Positions 35,901-49,300 of a stretch of 64,000 bases of DNA are shown piece by piece. The translations under genes were made by a program, and so were the position numbers. The notes below the pieces were generated by a model that made no database searches, was not told the DNA's origin, and saw nothing but the letters and a program-made list of their open reading frames with translations. The stretch's first letter is position 1. Every line of letters starts with the position of its first letter. The DNA comes from Hirundichthys speculiger (Eukaryota; Chordata; Actinopteri; Beloniformes; Exocoetidae), in the NCBI GenBank assembly GCA_018398805.1, contig JAGFBZ010000172.1, forward strand, positions 558,001-622,000. The letters run 5' to 3'.

Positions 35901-38900
35901 CTGCTGACTATGTCATTATGCAGTTGAAGGCTCACTGGAAAACCAGAGTCCCTGCTTCAAACCACCGTAGCCTTACACCATTTACATGACACATGAGACA
36001 CCCTCATTCACGCTAGTTTTCATGCTCATGATTAAACATTCAGACGTTCAGAACTGATTTTTCTTCAACTTTTATTCTGGTTTTCAAAAATGCCAACAAA
36101 GAAGACTTCATTTTAGTCATAAATGCATACATATAAATGTAGCTTAAAACAGAATGTCATAAGAGTTGCTGCATTATAAAGTCAGCTGAGTCCCAATAAC
36201 CATCCAATTAAAGCAGCCGATTAATTTTTTGAGTTACTTCAAGAAAAAAAGAAAGCTATATTTAAATAATTGCATACATTTGTGTGGGAAGGTGTAAAAA
36301 TTGCAGTGCAGCAACTACATCGTTGATATCACCTTGAAAAAGTGATCTTTTTCTTCATCTATGGAAAACCTCTGCCATCACTGTACATCCCTGTCTGTTA
36401 ATGAGACTGAAACAAATTGAACGTGCACCATGTTTAAAGTGATGCATATATTTTGCTTGGTCCAAACTAATCAGATTGTCACAGCAAAGAAATCATTAAG
36501 ACATGACATCCGTTCATTTGCCACCAGAATAATAGATGGCGAGTATTTTTGAGAGGGGATGAAGCCATGTTCCCTCTGTGAGTGCTGGAATTTTACTCTT
36601 CCTTCACTGTTGTGATCTCCTGGCAGGATCCTTATGTATATTAGTCCTTGTTGTGCATTTTAGAGGACATTTTCCAGATTTTACTTACAGCAAAAAAACA
36701 TAATTTTATGGCTAAAGAGCATCCAAGAAAGAGGGAGAGGAAAAAAACGAACTTACAGCTGAAACCAGAAGTTTACATATACTATATAAAAAGACACATT
36801 CTGATTTTTCTTACTGTCTGACATTAAATCACACATCAGGCCAGTTAGGATTATTTTTTTTAGATAATTTTCTATTGCTCTCTTCAAAGTAAGAAGTGTA
36901 CAAACATTGAATTACTATGCCTTCAATCAAGTTGGGAAAGCCCAAATGATCATGTCATGGTCTTACACCTGTACATGTATTTTAAGTCTCTGCTTCTTTG
37001 TGTAATATCATGGGAAAATCAAAAGAAATCAGCCAAGATATCAGGAAGAGAAATGTGGACCTCCGCAAGCCTGGTTCTTCCTTGGGCTTAATTTCCAGAT
37101 GCCTGAAGGTGCCACGTTCGTCTGTTCAAACAGTTATAGACAAGTATAGACACCATGAGAATGTCCAGCCACCACCGCTCAGGAGGGAGACGGGTTCTGT
37201 GTATCAGAGATAAACGTGCTTTGATGCAAAATGTTCATATCAACCCCAGAACAAAAGCATAAGCACTTTATGAAGATGCTGCTGAATCTGGTAAGAGAGT
37301 GTCATTATCCACGGGAAACCAGTCCTCTACTGACATGGATTAAAAAGCCGCTCGGCCAGGAAGAAACAGTTATTCCAAAAGCAACATTTAAAAAGCCAGA
37401 TGACAGTTGGTCAATGCTCACAGTAGAACACAGTAGACAGTAGAACTCAGGGCTATGTGTAATAATGAAAGTAAGAGCATTTCCACACGCACAGTGCAAA
37501 GGGAACTCCAGAGATTGGGACTGAACAGCTGTGTAGCCTTAAGAAAACCACTAATCAGTCAGGCTAATCGGAAAAAAAAGCTTCAATTTGCTAGAGAGCA
37601 TAAAGATTGGACTCTGGAGCAATGGAAGAAGGTCATGTGGTCAGATGAGTCCAGATTGACCCTGTTCCAGAGTGATGGGAGCATCAGGATAAGAAGAGAG
37701 GCAGATGAAGTGATGCTCCCATCATGCCTAGTTCCTACTGTACCAGCCTGTGGGGGCAGTGTTCTGATCTGGGGTTGCTGCAGTTGGTCAGGTCCAGGTT
37801 CAGCAACAGTATGAGCTCAAAGAATGAGGTCAGCTGACTACCTGAATATACTGAATGACCAGGTTATTCCATTAATGGATTTTTTTTCTTCCCTGATGGC
37901 ACGGGCATATTCCCAGATGACAATACCAGGATTCATCGGGCTCAAATTGTGAAAGACTGGTTCAGGCATGAGACATCATTTTCACACCTGGATTGGCCAC
38001 CACAGAGTCCAGACCTGAACCCCAGTGAGAATCTTTGGGTTGTGCTGGAGAAGGCTTTGCGCAGCGGTCAGACTCTACCATCATCAATGCAAGATCTTGG
38101 TGAAAAATTAATGCAACACTGAATGGAAATAAATCTTGTGACATCGCAGAAGCTTATCGAAACAATGCCACAGCGAATGCATGCCATAATCAAAGCTAAA
38201 GGCGGTCCAACGAAATATAAGGGCGTATGACCTTTTTCTTTGGTGGCAAACTTTTTTTGGGCCAGACAGTGTATCTCTCTCATTATTTTTGGCATTTAGC
38301 AAATGATTTTGGTGATCCTAATTGACCTAAAACAGGAAAGGGTTAGTATGATTTATTGTCAGGCACTGATGACATTTAATGTCATCACAAGAGATTTTTT
38401 TTTTAAATTTTATACAGTATGTAAACTTCTGATTTCGACTGTATATTCACAAGGTCTCACAAAAACTGAGGACTTTAACTTCTAAACCTATTGGTCTAAA
38501 ACGCTGGTGCAACATGCAGTATTGTAAACTCCACTTTTTAAGGGTGTCTACTGCAATGTCCCACAGACCTGGATTGGTAATGCTTTGGCTCGGCGCTTCA
38601 GGATAGTGATTTAAAGCTGCTCAGACATCATTTATCTACCTGTTGAAGGAGCCTATTTTTCAGAGCTGCTTTAATGCCCTGGTCCCTTGTACACATTAGG
38701 TATCCATGAGTGATGCAGAACTGAGCGCAGTTAATAGCTGATGCCAAATGTGAAGCGAAACATTCTGTTGATTTAAATATGTTTCACTACCTTTCCACTT
38801 TTAATGGATTGCTATTCATTTCCCTTTGGTGCAAAAATGTATTGCAAAGACCCAACTTGAATTGGGTAGTTCTTCACCACGAACACCTTGTCCAGATCAT

Positions 38901-41900
38901 TTTAACTTGAGTTGTTTTTGTGTCTTAACATAGAGCACACTTTTTCACAGATAAGTCTGTACTTGCTGATGAATTGCCAGTGAATGTTACCTTTAACAAA
39001 AGAAATTAAAACAGACTTATCATGTTGTTCACTGTAAAACATATTCAGAAATGTGAAATGTCACAGAATGTTTGAAAACAGCTTACTTTAATATAAGGTG
39101 CATTTGAATTGCTGTAATGGGCTACCGCAAGGCAGCACAACCATTTAATGGTTTTAAAGCACTGCTTCTAATACAGGCGTATCAGTGTTATTTTTGCAAA
39201 TTTATTTGCCACCACCCTCCATTCCTCCTAAAGCTACATCCTGTCAAGAGGGCTCTAGGGGCCTGGCTGAACTAAACTAGGCTGAGTTACACTGGGTAGC
39301 TAGCAACATTGATCTGGCTGCAGTAGCCAGGGGAATATAAAGCAGGGCAGGGGCTTAAAGTCTTGAGCCCCCCCAGGGAGGAGTCCTTGCTGCAAAGGGA
39401 GAGGTGCATGAACTGAACTGCTTGTCATTCCTACCCCTCTTTCCTCCCCCTCATGCGGTTGTGTCCATCATTCTCTATCTCTCCTTTCCTTGTGACATTC
39501 ACTTTGTCAGTCAGTCCATCTGTCTGCCCATCTTTCCCCTCTGCATTTATTTCTGTTTTTATAGCATCTTTTTTCATTCCTTACTTTTTGACAATTTTCT
39601 TTTTTTTTTACAACCATTTTCTTTTTCTTTTTTTTTATTTTTAAGCACCTGAGAAATTGAATATTGCTCATGAACTTCACACCAAAAAAGAAACACAATG
39701 GTTGATGCTTTTAATCTGCAGAAAGGTTTCATTTTGAACTAGTTGAGATTTTACTTGTATACTTCATATAATATTCAAATTTGTTGTTTGCCTTTTTATT
39801 GACATTTATCAGCTGAGAGAGGAGGTGCATGGATGTGTGTTGGAGACACTCGAGCCTCGCCCACACAGTATATACAGTGTATTGTGTCACGTGTCAGATC
39901 TCCCCAGAACCTGATATATTGCTCAACTATATATAACCCGTCTCAACACAATTACTTCTAAAGCAATTGGAGAAGAGCTGGAATAAAAGTGAAGTTTAGG
40001 CCTATTTTTAAGAGTAGAAAAAGCAAGAGCATTGCCCTGTGCTGCAAAGTTTGTTGCTCTTCCCTGCTGTACTGAGCTATTCTGCGGGGGCACAGTGCAA
40101 AGCTGCACAGCGCTGCTGTTGTAGTGTTATGGTGCAGTGATAGCACGAGTGTCCGCTGGGGGAACCCGAAGCATTCTGTCTCACTGAGTGATACCCCTGT
40201 CTCCACTCACGATAAACAGCGCACGCACACACATCAGTGTCTGCCAAGCCCAGCCTAGCAGCGGATGCCTCACTCACGCTCCCACCCCCCCTCGCAAAGC
40301 TGCAAATATATTAGCTGATTCTTTTTCTTTAGTCTTGGGAAAATGGCAGTCGTGAGTGTGTGTGTGTGTGTTTACTGTAGTAAGAAACTGTGGAAGAACA
40401 CCCCCTTAGTGCCAGTCTTCCTGAGATATCCCAGTGGTGCAGTATAGGGCCCACTGATGGGAAGAGAGCTGTAGATGCTTATGAGTTACCAGTTAACACA
40501 GGTGTGATGCAGGAAAGAGAAATAGAAAAAAAAAAAGACTGAGAGCTGAGGAGAACGTTCGTGGTTTTAAAATTACATACTTGTGGTCTGTTTCTTTGGT
40601 CAAAACCAAAAAAGAATTAATGGAACAGTAACACTGTTGGCCTTATGATTAAGGCAGATATAAAGGCTCCATTCACCGCTGCAAAAGTAGTTTGTATAGG
40701 CACATTTCAAAACCGAGTATGTTCGAAGCAGATCCTCACGGTGAATAGATGTCTCTGGGCAAACGGATTGTTTTTAAAATGTAATTCAATGTTCCGCAGA
40801 AATGAAATGTTCTCACCTCATTGTTATGTTTCCAGTCAAAAGAACTAGATGAGGAAGTTGGCCATACCAGCATTAAAGTTGGGACGGCTGCCCTCATTAC
40901 ATCGTTTAACAAATTTACTTGTTAAAAACTGTGCATGTTTCACATGAAAACGATGGATAAATATTGGCTAGTGTATATTATATTTTTATCTCTTGAAAAA
41001 GCAGTGTGAATACTGTCTTCAGTCCTGTGACTGCTGGGTCTTGTCATACAAAGTTTTTTTTTCTTATTTTATATCATAAGCTTTTAATGTTTCATGTGCG
41101 TTTAAAAGTTCAATTAGTGTGATCTGAGAAAGATTTTTAAAATTTGCTATTTTGTTTGAGGATGTTTTTTTCCCCACATCCTAACATCCTAGCAGGTTTC
41201 CCTTTTATTTTGATGTTAAAAATGAATAATAACATTTCATTATTGATTGATTTGTAGTCTCCATGCTGTCATCAAAAATGAAGAGTGGTCTCCAGTTATA
41301 TAAACACATTACAGCTCAAACTAGAAAAGCACTCAGGGAGCACAGACCTCCACTAAACGCGACAATTATCAAAAATCTGAAAGTCATCCAGAATCCAGGA
41401 TTTCTTCCAGATCACACCCAAAGTGAAATCAGTTATTCCTTTTCACATTTCCGACAACTCCTGAAAAGTTCATCAAAATCGATCCATAACTTTTTGTGTT
41501 ATCTTGAACACAGACAGACAAACAGACTGACAGATAAACGCCGGCAAAAACATAACCTCCTTGGCGGAGGTAATAATAAATGATTTTACTGTCAAAGTCA
41601 GATATTTTCATATTTTTTAAGCAAATAGGGGCATTAAACAGTTACTTCTTTTTAAATTTTCAAACATCATTATAAACTAAATGTTTATGTTTGTGATGAT
41701 GGTTTACAAAAAATAGATGAGAGATGCCAACTCAGTGTTTGAGGAGTTATTCAAGACTAGAACTGTTTGATTAGTTAAGAAAATGTTAGCGATTCATTAA
41801 TAATGATTGATCAGTTGCAGCCTATTAATGTATGACTAGAAAAGTAAAAATGTCTCTGAAATATATATAAAAAAAGTTGAATCTTGTCTGATTTCACCAG

Positions 41901-44900
41901 TCGTTTGTCACAAGGCTCTGTCATCTGGTCTGCTTAATGGCTGAAGATGTCAGTTTGAAATGTACGTACGCGGCGTGGCATAGCACGCCTGCTTCCTCTA
42001 TGTCACATACGCACGTACAACCTGAACACTTCCTGCTGGTCCTGTATGAGATCAGAGCCACTGCAACTCTTCGACTGTCACTCAAACGCTGATACCTGAG
42101 GTGGGCGGGGCTGTGACAACTCGGAAATCTGGCAAAATCAAATCTTTTTATTTGCAGGGAAAGCAAATGTTACAGTGTCTGTGTCTGTGTGCGCACACAG
42201 ACACATAAATAAGTGTATATATAATATATATATAATACACACATGTGTGTGCACACGTGTGTGTGCGTCTGTTTGGGTTTGTGTGCCATATGCAGCGTGC
42301 CAGTGAGGGCTCTCTGGAACATATTGGTGTGCATACATAGTGGTTAATAATAGTAGCAAACGCATACAGCGATGGCAGCTCTGATGTCTGTGACAGTTTT
42401 CATAGCCGCACACGCCAAGATGTAGTCACACATGTACACGCGCACACACCATCTTACAACAGCGAGACCTCCTCTGCCACAGAGCCCTCCATCTTTGTTG
42501 ACTTTCCAATTTTATTACAGATCCTGATAAAGAAAAACAGCCAGTACCCTCCCACCCCGCCTCACCTCCAGCCCCTCCCTTGTGCTCCATATGTGGGCAC
42601 ATACAAACATATAGCTCAGTTGAGCTGAGCCACCCACTCAAACGCATATGCACACAAAAAATGTACAGGCCTAATCACTCTTGGATTGAATGAACGAAGT
42701 CTTTGAAGCAAGCAGCCTCTCGCACACATTATACATTCAAAAACACAAATGCATATAATTTACAAGCACACACATTCTGTCACAGCTCATTGTTGCTGTT
42801 GGCTGCTTGTCTGTAGCGATGTTTGTCTTGTGCCAGGGTGGCAGATTCAACTTTCCATGAGGAGGGGGCTGGTGGGGAATCAGTCAGTGCACCCTATGGT
42901 GAGGTCTTAGGAACGGTAGACAGCAGCAGCAGCAGCAAACACTGAACCTGTCGACCAGATCAGTCTCTCGGGGAGGCAGAGAAAGAGAGAGAGAGGAGCA
43001 GCAGCACCAGCAGCATCACTCACAGCTTGGATGTGTCCAGTCAGAAACGAGGCACAAACCTTGGGCTCAGTGGCTGAGCTTGGCAAACAAACGAAAAAGG
43101 ACGAGAGAGACAGGAAGGGAGGCCAGAGCGTAGCAGAAAGCCACCAAGCACCCAGGATTAGTCTCTGAACTTGGCAGTGGCTGGCCAGAACTGAGAGAGA
43201 GAGGTAGCAGAAAGACAGACGGCAAAAAAAGGAGCTGGCACCTATTTTGGGCCAGGTTAGTAGCCAGGAAGATGAGGGAACGGAGCGTCAGACAGAGCGG
43301 GGACCCAGTGCTCACTGGCTGTGTGACTGGTCTGGAGTGGCTCACCCATATGGTGCTCCGCTCTGTTCATGCTCCCTGTCTAAATCCATATGCCACTGGT
43401 GGAAAGGTGCCCCCCCCCCAACCCCCCCGCCCCCTCCGCTTCTCTCCCACCTCGCTTCGAGAGCATGCAGACCGTCACCATCCCTACACTCCCCCAAACC
43501 CACAAGGGAGGTTTTGGGAGGTAAAGCCCTCAAGGCTCGTAGCACCCCCCCGTCCTACCTCTTAACCCCACGAAGCTGCTTAGCCCATTGTCACTACAAT
43601 CTGCCACCATAGCCTCAGTGCTGTGGGTTCCCCCCCACTCTTGCCTTCTTTCTCTCCTTCCTTCCCTCTCCTCCTTCATCCTTTCATCTCCCTTTGGCAC
43701 CTGATAATCGATGAACTTATTAACTGCTAATTATTCAAGCTGTGGAAAGTGGATCCCTCCCCATCTATGGAAAAAGAAGGAACGCTTCCACTCTGTTCTG
43801 ACAAATGAAGTGGTTTATATTGCCCATTCATTTGGATTAAGTGCATTTAGGCTGCAGTGTTTGGGATGTAAAGACTGTCAGATTGCTATCAGTAGCATTT
43901 AGCATTAATCCCCATTTTGTTCAGCCAATTGATATCCTAACCCTAACCCATTTGGTCAAAGCCCAAGAGATTTTCCTCACGAAATACACCATGTTATTGG
44001 GTTTTATCTATGATATGTCTGTATGTGTGGGTCAATTAAAAGTGTATCTTTTCTGTTCTGGTTTCTCAGGAGGTCCTTCAGACGATACCGAAGTTCTGCT
44101 TTCCCTTTGACGTGGAAAGGTACAATTCCTCTCCCTTTTGCTTCCTTTTTTTTTTTTTTTTTTTTTTTTTAGCAGAGTAGCTCACTTTCAACTTATTTGT
44201 AGAGAAAACACACACACACACACACTCTGATTACTTCTCACACCTTAAGAGACGCACAGTCATCAAAACAAGAAAAATGTATTTTATGTTACTCACAGTT
44301 GAGGTTATGAAATTTCCATCACTCATTGGTATTGGCACATGGCAGTTCGATGACTGTCAGAGCGTAATGACGAGTGTGTTTGTCACTGTAGTCATATCCA
44401 CATGGGTGTGATTGCAAATGGCTCTTTATTCCCATAACAAACAATAACAGGGATGGCTGCACGCTAATTTTACATAAAAACAACAACAAAACAGTAATGT
44501 GAATTCTGATTGTGGGGATATGTTATTCATGATGATGCCATTCACGATGCTGTTGACGAGGTCAGTCAAACATGACTCCTTGTGCGCAGAAACTCATTTT
44601 TGAGTGTCCACACATACTGTGGCTTAGGCACAATCCGGCCAGCCCTGTCTGAAAAGAACTGTGCTTTTATTTTTAACATGGGAAATGACATGTTAAAATT
44701 CCCATTGTAAGACTGAGAAGAGAGAGATGAGGTGAGAGAAAGGACTACATGGGCCTTTTAATGAAGCTGAGCTGCTGCCATCTAGTGGCGAAGGTGTACA
44801 CTGAGTTTGACATGAATTTACCCCGAGATAAGAAAAGCTTTTTACTTTTTTTTTTTTTTTTTTTTTTTTTGTAGCTTTCAATCTTAAATTACTTAAAACA

Positions 44901-46318
44901 CACCAGTTCTGAATCTTGACTATATATTTAGCTCTTGAGAGTTCCCAAAGCTGATCAGCCAAACTGTCCTTTGTTTTGTGGTGCCTTATCTATTTTTATA
45001 GATTTACAGATTTTCTTCACTTTATTTTGTACACTTTGATTAATCAGAACTTATGCATTTTGGAGTCGTTTAGTCCATGCTTCAGGTGTTCCTCATTTCC
45101 TTACCAGGGTTTCCCAGAATCAGGTGGGGCAGAATTTCACCTTTGTGCTCACGGACATCGACAGCAAACAGAGGTTTGGTTTTTGTCGACTCACTCAAGG
45201 CTGCCGGGTCTGCATATGCCTCCTCAGGTAACACACACTTATCCTCAAATTATTGCTTAACTTTTGACTCTCAATGCTGATACTCTTTGTATTCTAATTG
45301 ATACGTTGAAATTAAGTTTTAACACTGGGTATTTTTTAGTGTGTGAAATTTTCAAAAGAGTCACGTCCAACTTCTGTAAATTAACAAATGGCAAAATTGA
45401 CCCAGCTATGTGGGTTAAAAGGTGCCAGAAATATACCAGCATACTTTTTATATACATATGCATTCATTTTTCTTTTGCATCACTTCAGTTATCAGAATCA
45501 AGAGAGGTTTAAAAAAAAGACTTTAATTTACTGGTTCAAATAACCAGGACTTGTTGTGTCCTGCAGTTTTTTCAAATTATCCATGCATCACTCAGAATTT
45601 TATGAGTTTTTATTAATATTTACATTTACTTATACGTAAGGGTGGGGAAAAAAATAATTAAGCATAATCTTAGAAGTGAACATAGATTTTTGACACAACC
45701 TTTTCATTCATTGTGACAGTTAAGAGTGAGTTCCACTGTGCCAGAAAAACAAATTTATATTCTCATCTGCCCACACAAATGTGTTACTGAAGTGGCTTTA
45801 ATTAGCCAAAAGTTTAGCTTTTTTGATATTTCATAGATTGATTTCTTTTAACACAGTATGCATAAATAAGGCACCAAACCTAGAATAAAATGTTTTTCTT
45901 TTTTTTTGTCACATAATTATGCTCCAGCACAGCATATTATCAGTTAATTATCATGTAATTGTGAGTTGACGCAGTGTTTTTACAGATGTAATTACTTTAC
46001 TATTAAAAAGGAGAAGCACTCAAGTGAAAATCTCAGTGGACAAGCTGATGCACTTTAATATAAACTGAGGAAAAAAAAGTAGAAAATGATTTTTTTTTTT
46101 TTTTCAAATTAATGCAATGAGCAGTTTAGCAAACAGCAGACTGGAAAAGGAGCATGAAGCCTTTCTCTGTTGTCTGTTGGCGAAGCAGCGCTCCTGTAAG
46201 TGCTGCTCTCGCCTCTGTATGTGTGTTTGTGTGTGTTGGTTGTGTGTGTGTGGCTGTTGATGGACAGTCGTGGGTTTGTCGCTGCCTGGATGAGCTGCTG
46301 TGAAGCACAATGCTCCCC

Positions 46319-46373
<55 letters not shown>

Positions 46374-49300
46374 ACCCACCCTTCCTGGCCAGCTTCCGTG
46401 GCCTTTGTTTTTCCTTTCTCTCCCTCTTCGTCTCATGCTCTCTGTCTCTCCCTCCGTCTCTCCCTCTCTTTTCTCCTCGTTATTCGGCTACTGCCACAGT
46501 GCGACAGCAAAGACGCTTGGCCCATAATTATGCATGAAGCTTCACTGCCAATTAGCAGAGGCTCCCCTGTCCCTCTCGCTGAGTTAGACATGCTAATTCA
46601 TTTGACATATGATGTATAAAATTCATTATGCATTCTGAGTAGTTTGCATGACTTGCTTCATTTATAATAAAATAACATATAGATTTTTCTATTTTTTTTT
46701 ATTTAACTTTTTTTAATTTAAATTTGCTTTTGTTCTCCCCAGCTATGTTTTCTTTTCCTGGTATTTTTGCTTTTTTAATTCAGAAATTCCTCAGAGGACC
46801 ACTGAAAACATTTAGAAGCATAAAAAGGGTTTTTGATTTCTCATTGAAGAAACGTGAAAAATATGTAAATTAATTTCCAGCATTCAGGATCTTTGGTCAG
46901 AAGTTAAGTATCTTTATTTTTATTCTTTTTTTTTTTAATTCATTTGTTATACGAGACAACATTAGAGAAAAGCCAACAGATCTGTTAAAAAGTTGGAACC
47001 ATAGTGTGATGTAGGTTGTAAATGTAAAATGCCTATTATCAGTTAATGTTTGCCTGGCTAAAATCTAAAAAAAAAAACAATCTTCAAGACTCCCTAGCCT
47101 CTATTAGTTTAATTATTTTTGGAGAATGTAAAACAAAAGTAATTAAAACAGTTTGCATCTGTGATTGTTGAAGGGCTGGGACCGTAAAATTGTCACCTCT
47201 GCTTACAGGAGGAAGTGCCTTAATGAGTAGGACAGTTTTATGTGAAGCTCTTTGTAGTCTCATTGCTTAAGTCATGGCCATAAGGATCACACTACCTCCA
47301 GGCACAACCTCAGAAAGGGCTGTTTCTTTGTAGTAGGATTTCCCCAATTCATCTTCTTTTTGATCGATTTTCTGTTTACGGCTTGAATAATTTAAATGTA
47401 AATTTTGCGTTGCTGGTTAATGGCCACATATCCAGGTGCTGGAGGACACTTCCTCCCCCCTGTACTTAACTCTTGACCAGAGAAAGTAAATGTGTAACGC
47501 AATCTTCCACTGAGCCAACCACAAAGCGTACAGTGACTTACGATTACAGACGCCCGTGCATTAAAGAAGACTTAAGACTCATCTAAGGAACAGGAATAAC
47601 TGTCGTGCTTAACACCCAAAACATAGTTTATTGCAGCTAAAGAGTATCGACGTTAAATCTCCAATCATTTGAGATCCCATGGACGCTTTGTTTTACTTTG
47701 CTCTACATTTTTCTTCATGGTATTTACTGCGTTTGTGAAAACAAATTTACATAGGCGCCTTTTTATTGCTTCTTATTTTGGGATATTTGCATGATGTTAG
47801 GTGGTCTGGGCCTGGAATGGAGGACGCGATGGGTTGCGAGTGGGTCGTAGATTAACTAGTTCACTCTTTGAGTACGAGGCACTTTGAGAAGACATGTGTT
47901 TAAAATGGCAGGAGAGATTGTGGGGCCCCCACGCACTGAGCACTCCAGTGATAGATGCCTCTCTCTCTATCGGAGGATTTGCAAAGCACAAACAGATCTG
48001 AGCAATGAACTGTGACGAGTAGGAGTATCTCTCTAAGCTTTCCAAACTTTAACTTTGCATGTACAGAGAGGAGAGCAGAGCAGGGGAGGGGAGAGGGAGA
48101 AACAAAACAATGCATCTTTAAGATAGATTCATTTTTATTACATTTGAATAAGGAATACTTATCCAAGGAATATGTCTGAGGAATATTGATAATTTGTGGT
48201 TGGCTGGCTTCAACAGTGATCATGTGAATTCCTCTAAAACAGGATTTACAGCCCTTTAGTGTAGGAGCTTAATGACTGTGAGATCTGTGAGGCTTGACGG
48301 CTGCTCTGACAACAAGAGTGTTATTTACATCTCCCTCAACGGTGAAAAATGAAGGATTAATGTCCAGAAGCCTTTATTTTTAAACACAAGGCAAAGAGGA
48401 GGCAGATGATGCATAGGCTTTTTTTTTTTTCTCCCCTTTAGTCGTTATATCAGATTGAACTTTTCGTGTAGTACTTGAATGTAAACTGACCCCAAATGCA
48501 GTTGTTTGCGTTGTATGTTGCTTGACGTGGCAGAAATAGGCCTTCAGGTTGATATCCGGTCAGCGTGTTAATTAACATAAGCATGTTTGATTTAGTCTCT
48601 CCTGCAAGTGTGACCTGATTGTGGTAAATCTTCATGCAGATGTCAAAATATTGGCATGTTTAGAGACTGATTGTTTCAGACTAATGGTCACTCAGCCTCT
48701 CTTATTGGCGCGCTTGACTGCACTTCTCTGGGAGCCCGGCCTGCCATTGGCCCCTTGCGGATTTGGCGATATGAAAATTTGCATTAGGTTCACTTTATTG
48801 TTTTCTTGTTGTCTGTTAATTCCAGTCTACAGAGCAGCCAGTGACCCATGTCCTGGAAACTCCTCTGTCTCCAGCCAACTGCCGGAGGAAGACTATAAAC
48901 GCTCACATTCAAAACTTTACTTTTTAATGTATTGTCACATGACCAAAAACCAAGCAAAAAAGGAAAAAAAAAAATGTTTTGATGATTTACATTGATCATT
49001 GTTAATTGACATTAAGAGCAAATCCTTGGTTTTGTAATCTGTAAAAAGAACAAAAAAAAAAACAACAACACACATTTCTGATTGACTGGCTCATTTGGCC
49101 ACTAATTTATTTTTCAACCCCTACATCAAGGCAAGTTAATGAAGCATTAATGGGAGTCTCTGTTTATTTAATCGCGATGCTAAGAAGTCCTTATCCAGAA
49201 TCATTACACATGCAGCGTTCAAAACTGCATGTTAAAACCCATAACTAAATAAAAAATTTAATAAGATGATAGGATACCATGTTTTTATTATTTCATTGCA

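Larger units (their letters stand above)
36756..38441 (+). mobile_element. Tc1/mariner transposon (Sleeping-Beauty-like ends), defective and mosaic
   Basis: The ends are cagctgaaaccagaagttta and, inverted at the right, cagtcgaaatcagaagttta. They are flanked by TA dinucleotides at 36754-36755 and 38442-38443, giving 1686 bp. The first half (to about 37440) matches the Sleeping Beauty/Tdr type of transposase. The second half (about 37440-38271) encodes the catalytic region of a different fish Tc1 family and ends in that family's own terminus, gggccagacagtgta. After 38273 the Sleeping-Beauty-type flank resumes. All coding frames are broken. Confidence 0.9.
20949..44069 (+). other. dennd1b intron, 23.1 kb
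   Basis: The intron runs from gttgga to ttctcag. It holds most of the transposon load: a hAT element (24211-25300), a SINE (25734-25924), hAT tails (to 30523 and to 31928), a SINE with target duplication (33443-33609), a THAP relic (34534-35021), a Tc1 mosaic (36756-38441) and a non-LTR tail (41265-41580). Gene-free stretches 20949-24202, 25925-30100, 32000-33429, 38450-41264 and 41581-44069 hold only simple repeats, purine- or pyrimidine-rich patches and possible conserved non-coding blocks. A CAG-rich, AG-rich stretch at 42920-43260 resembles untranslated sequence, but I cannot support an exon there. Confidence 0.85.

Noticed and set aside
43247..43612. 121-codon + frame shortly before the exon at 44070
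   Set aside because: It is Pro-rich from C runs and its frame does not join the DENND1B exon. An alternative 5' exon in 42920-43260 was considered, but no start or donor is convincing.
43935..43950. ctaaccctaaccc, telomere-like repeat
   Set aside because: Only two units are present, too short for an interstitial telomeric site.
46100..46540. Poly-Val/Cys and poly-Thr/His frames across the CA tract
   Set aside because: These are pure translation artefacts of the dinucleotide repeat.
48840..48900. [10 protein letters not shown] resembling the FPEDYSDQ segment of DENND1 proteins
   Set aside because: It lies downstream of exons that should follow it, lacks matching splice phases, and a better candidate exists at 20905.
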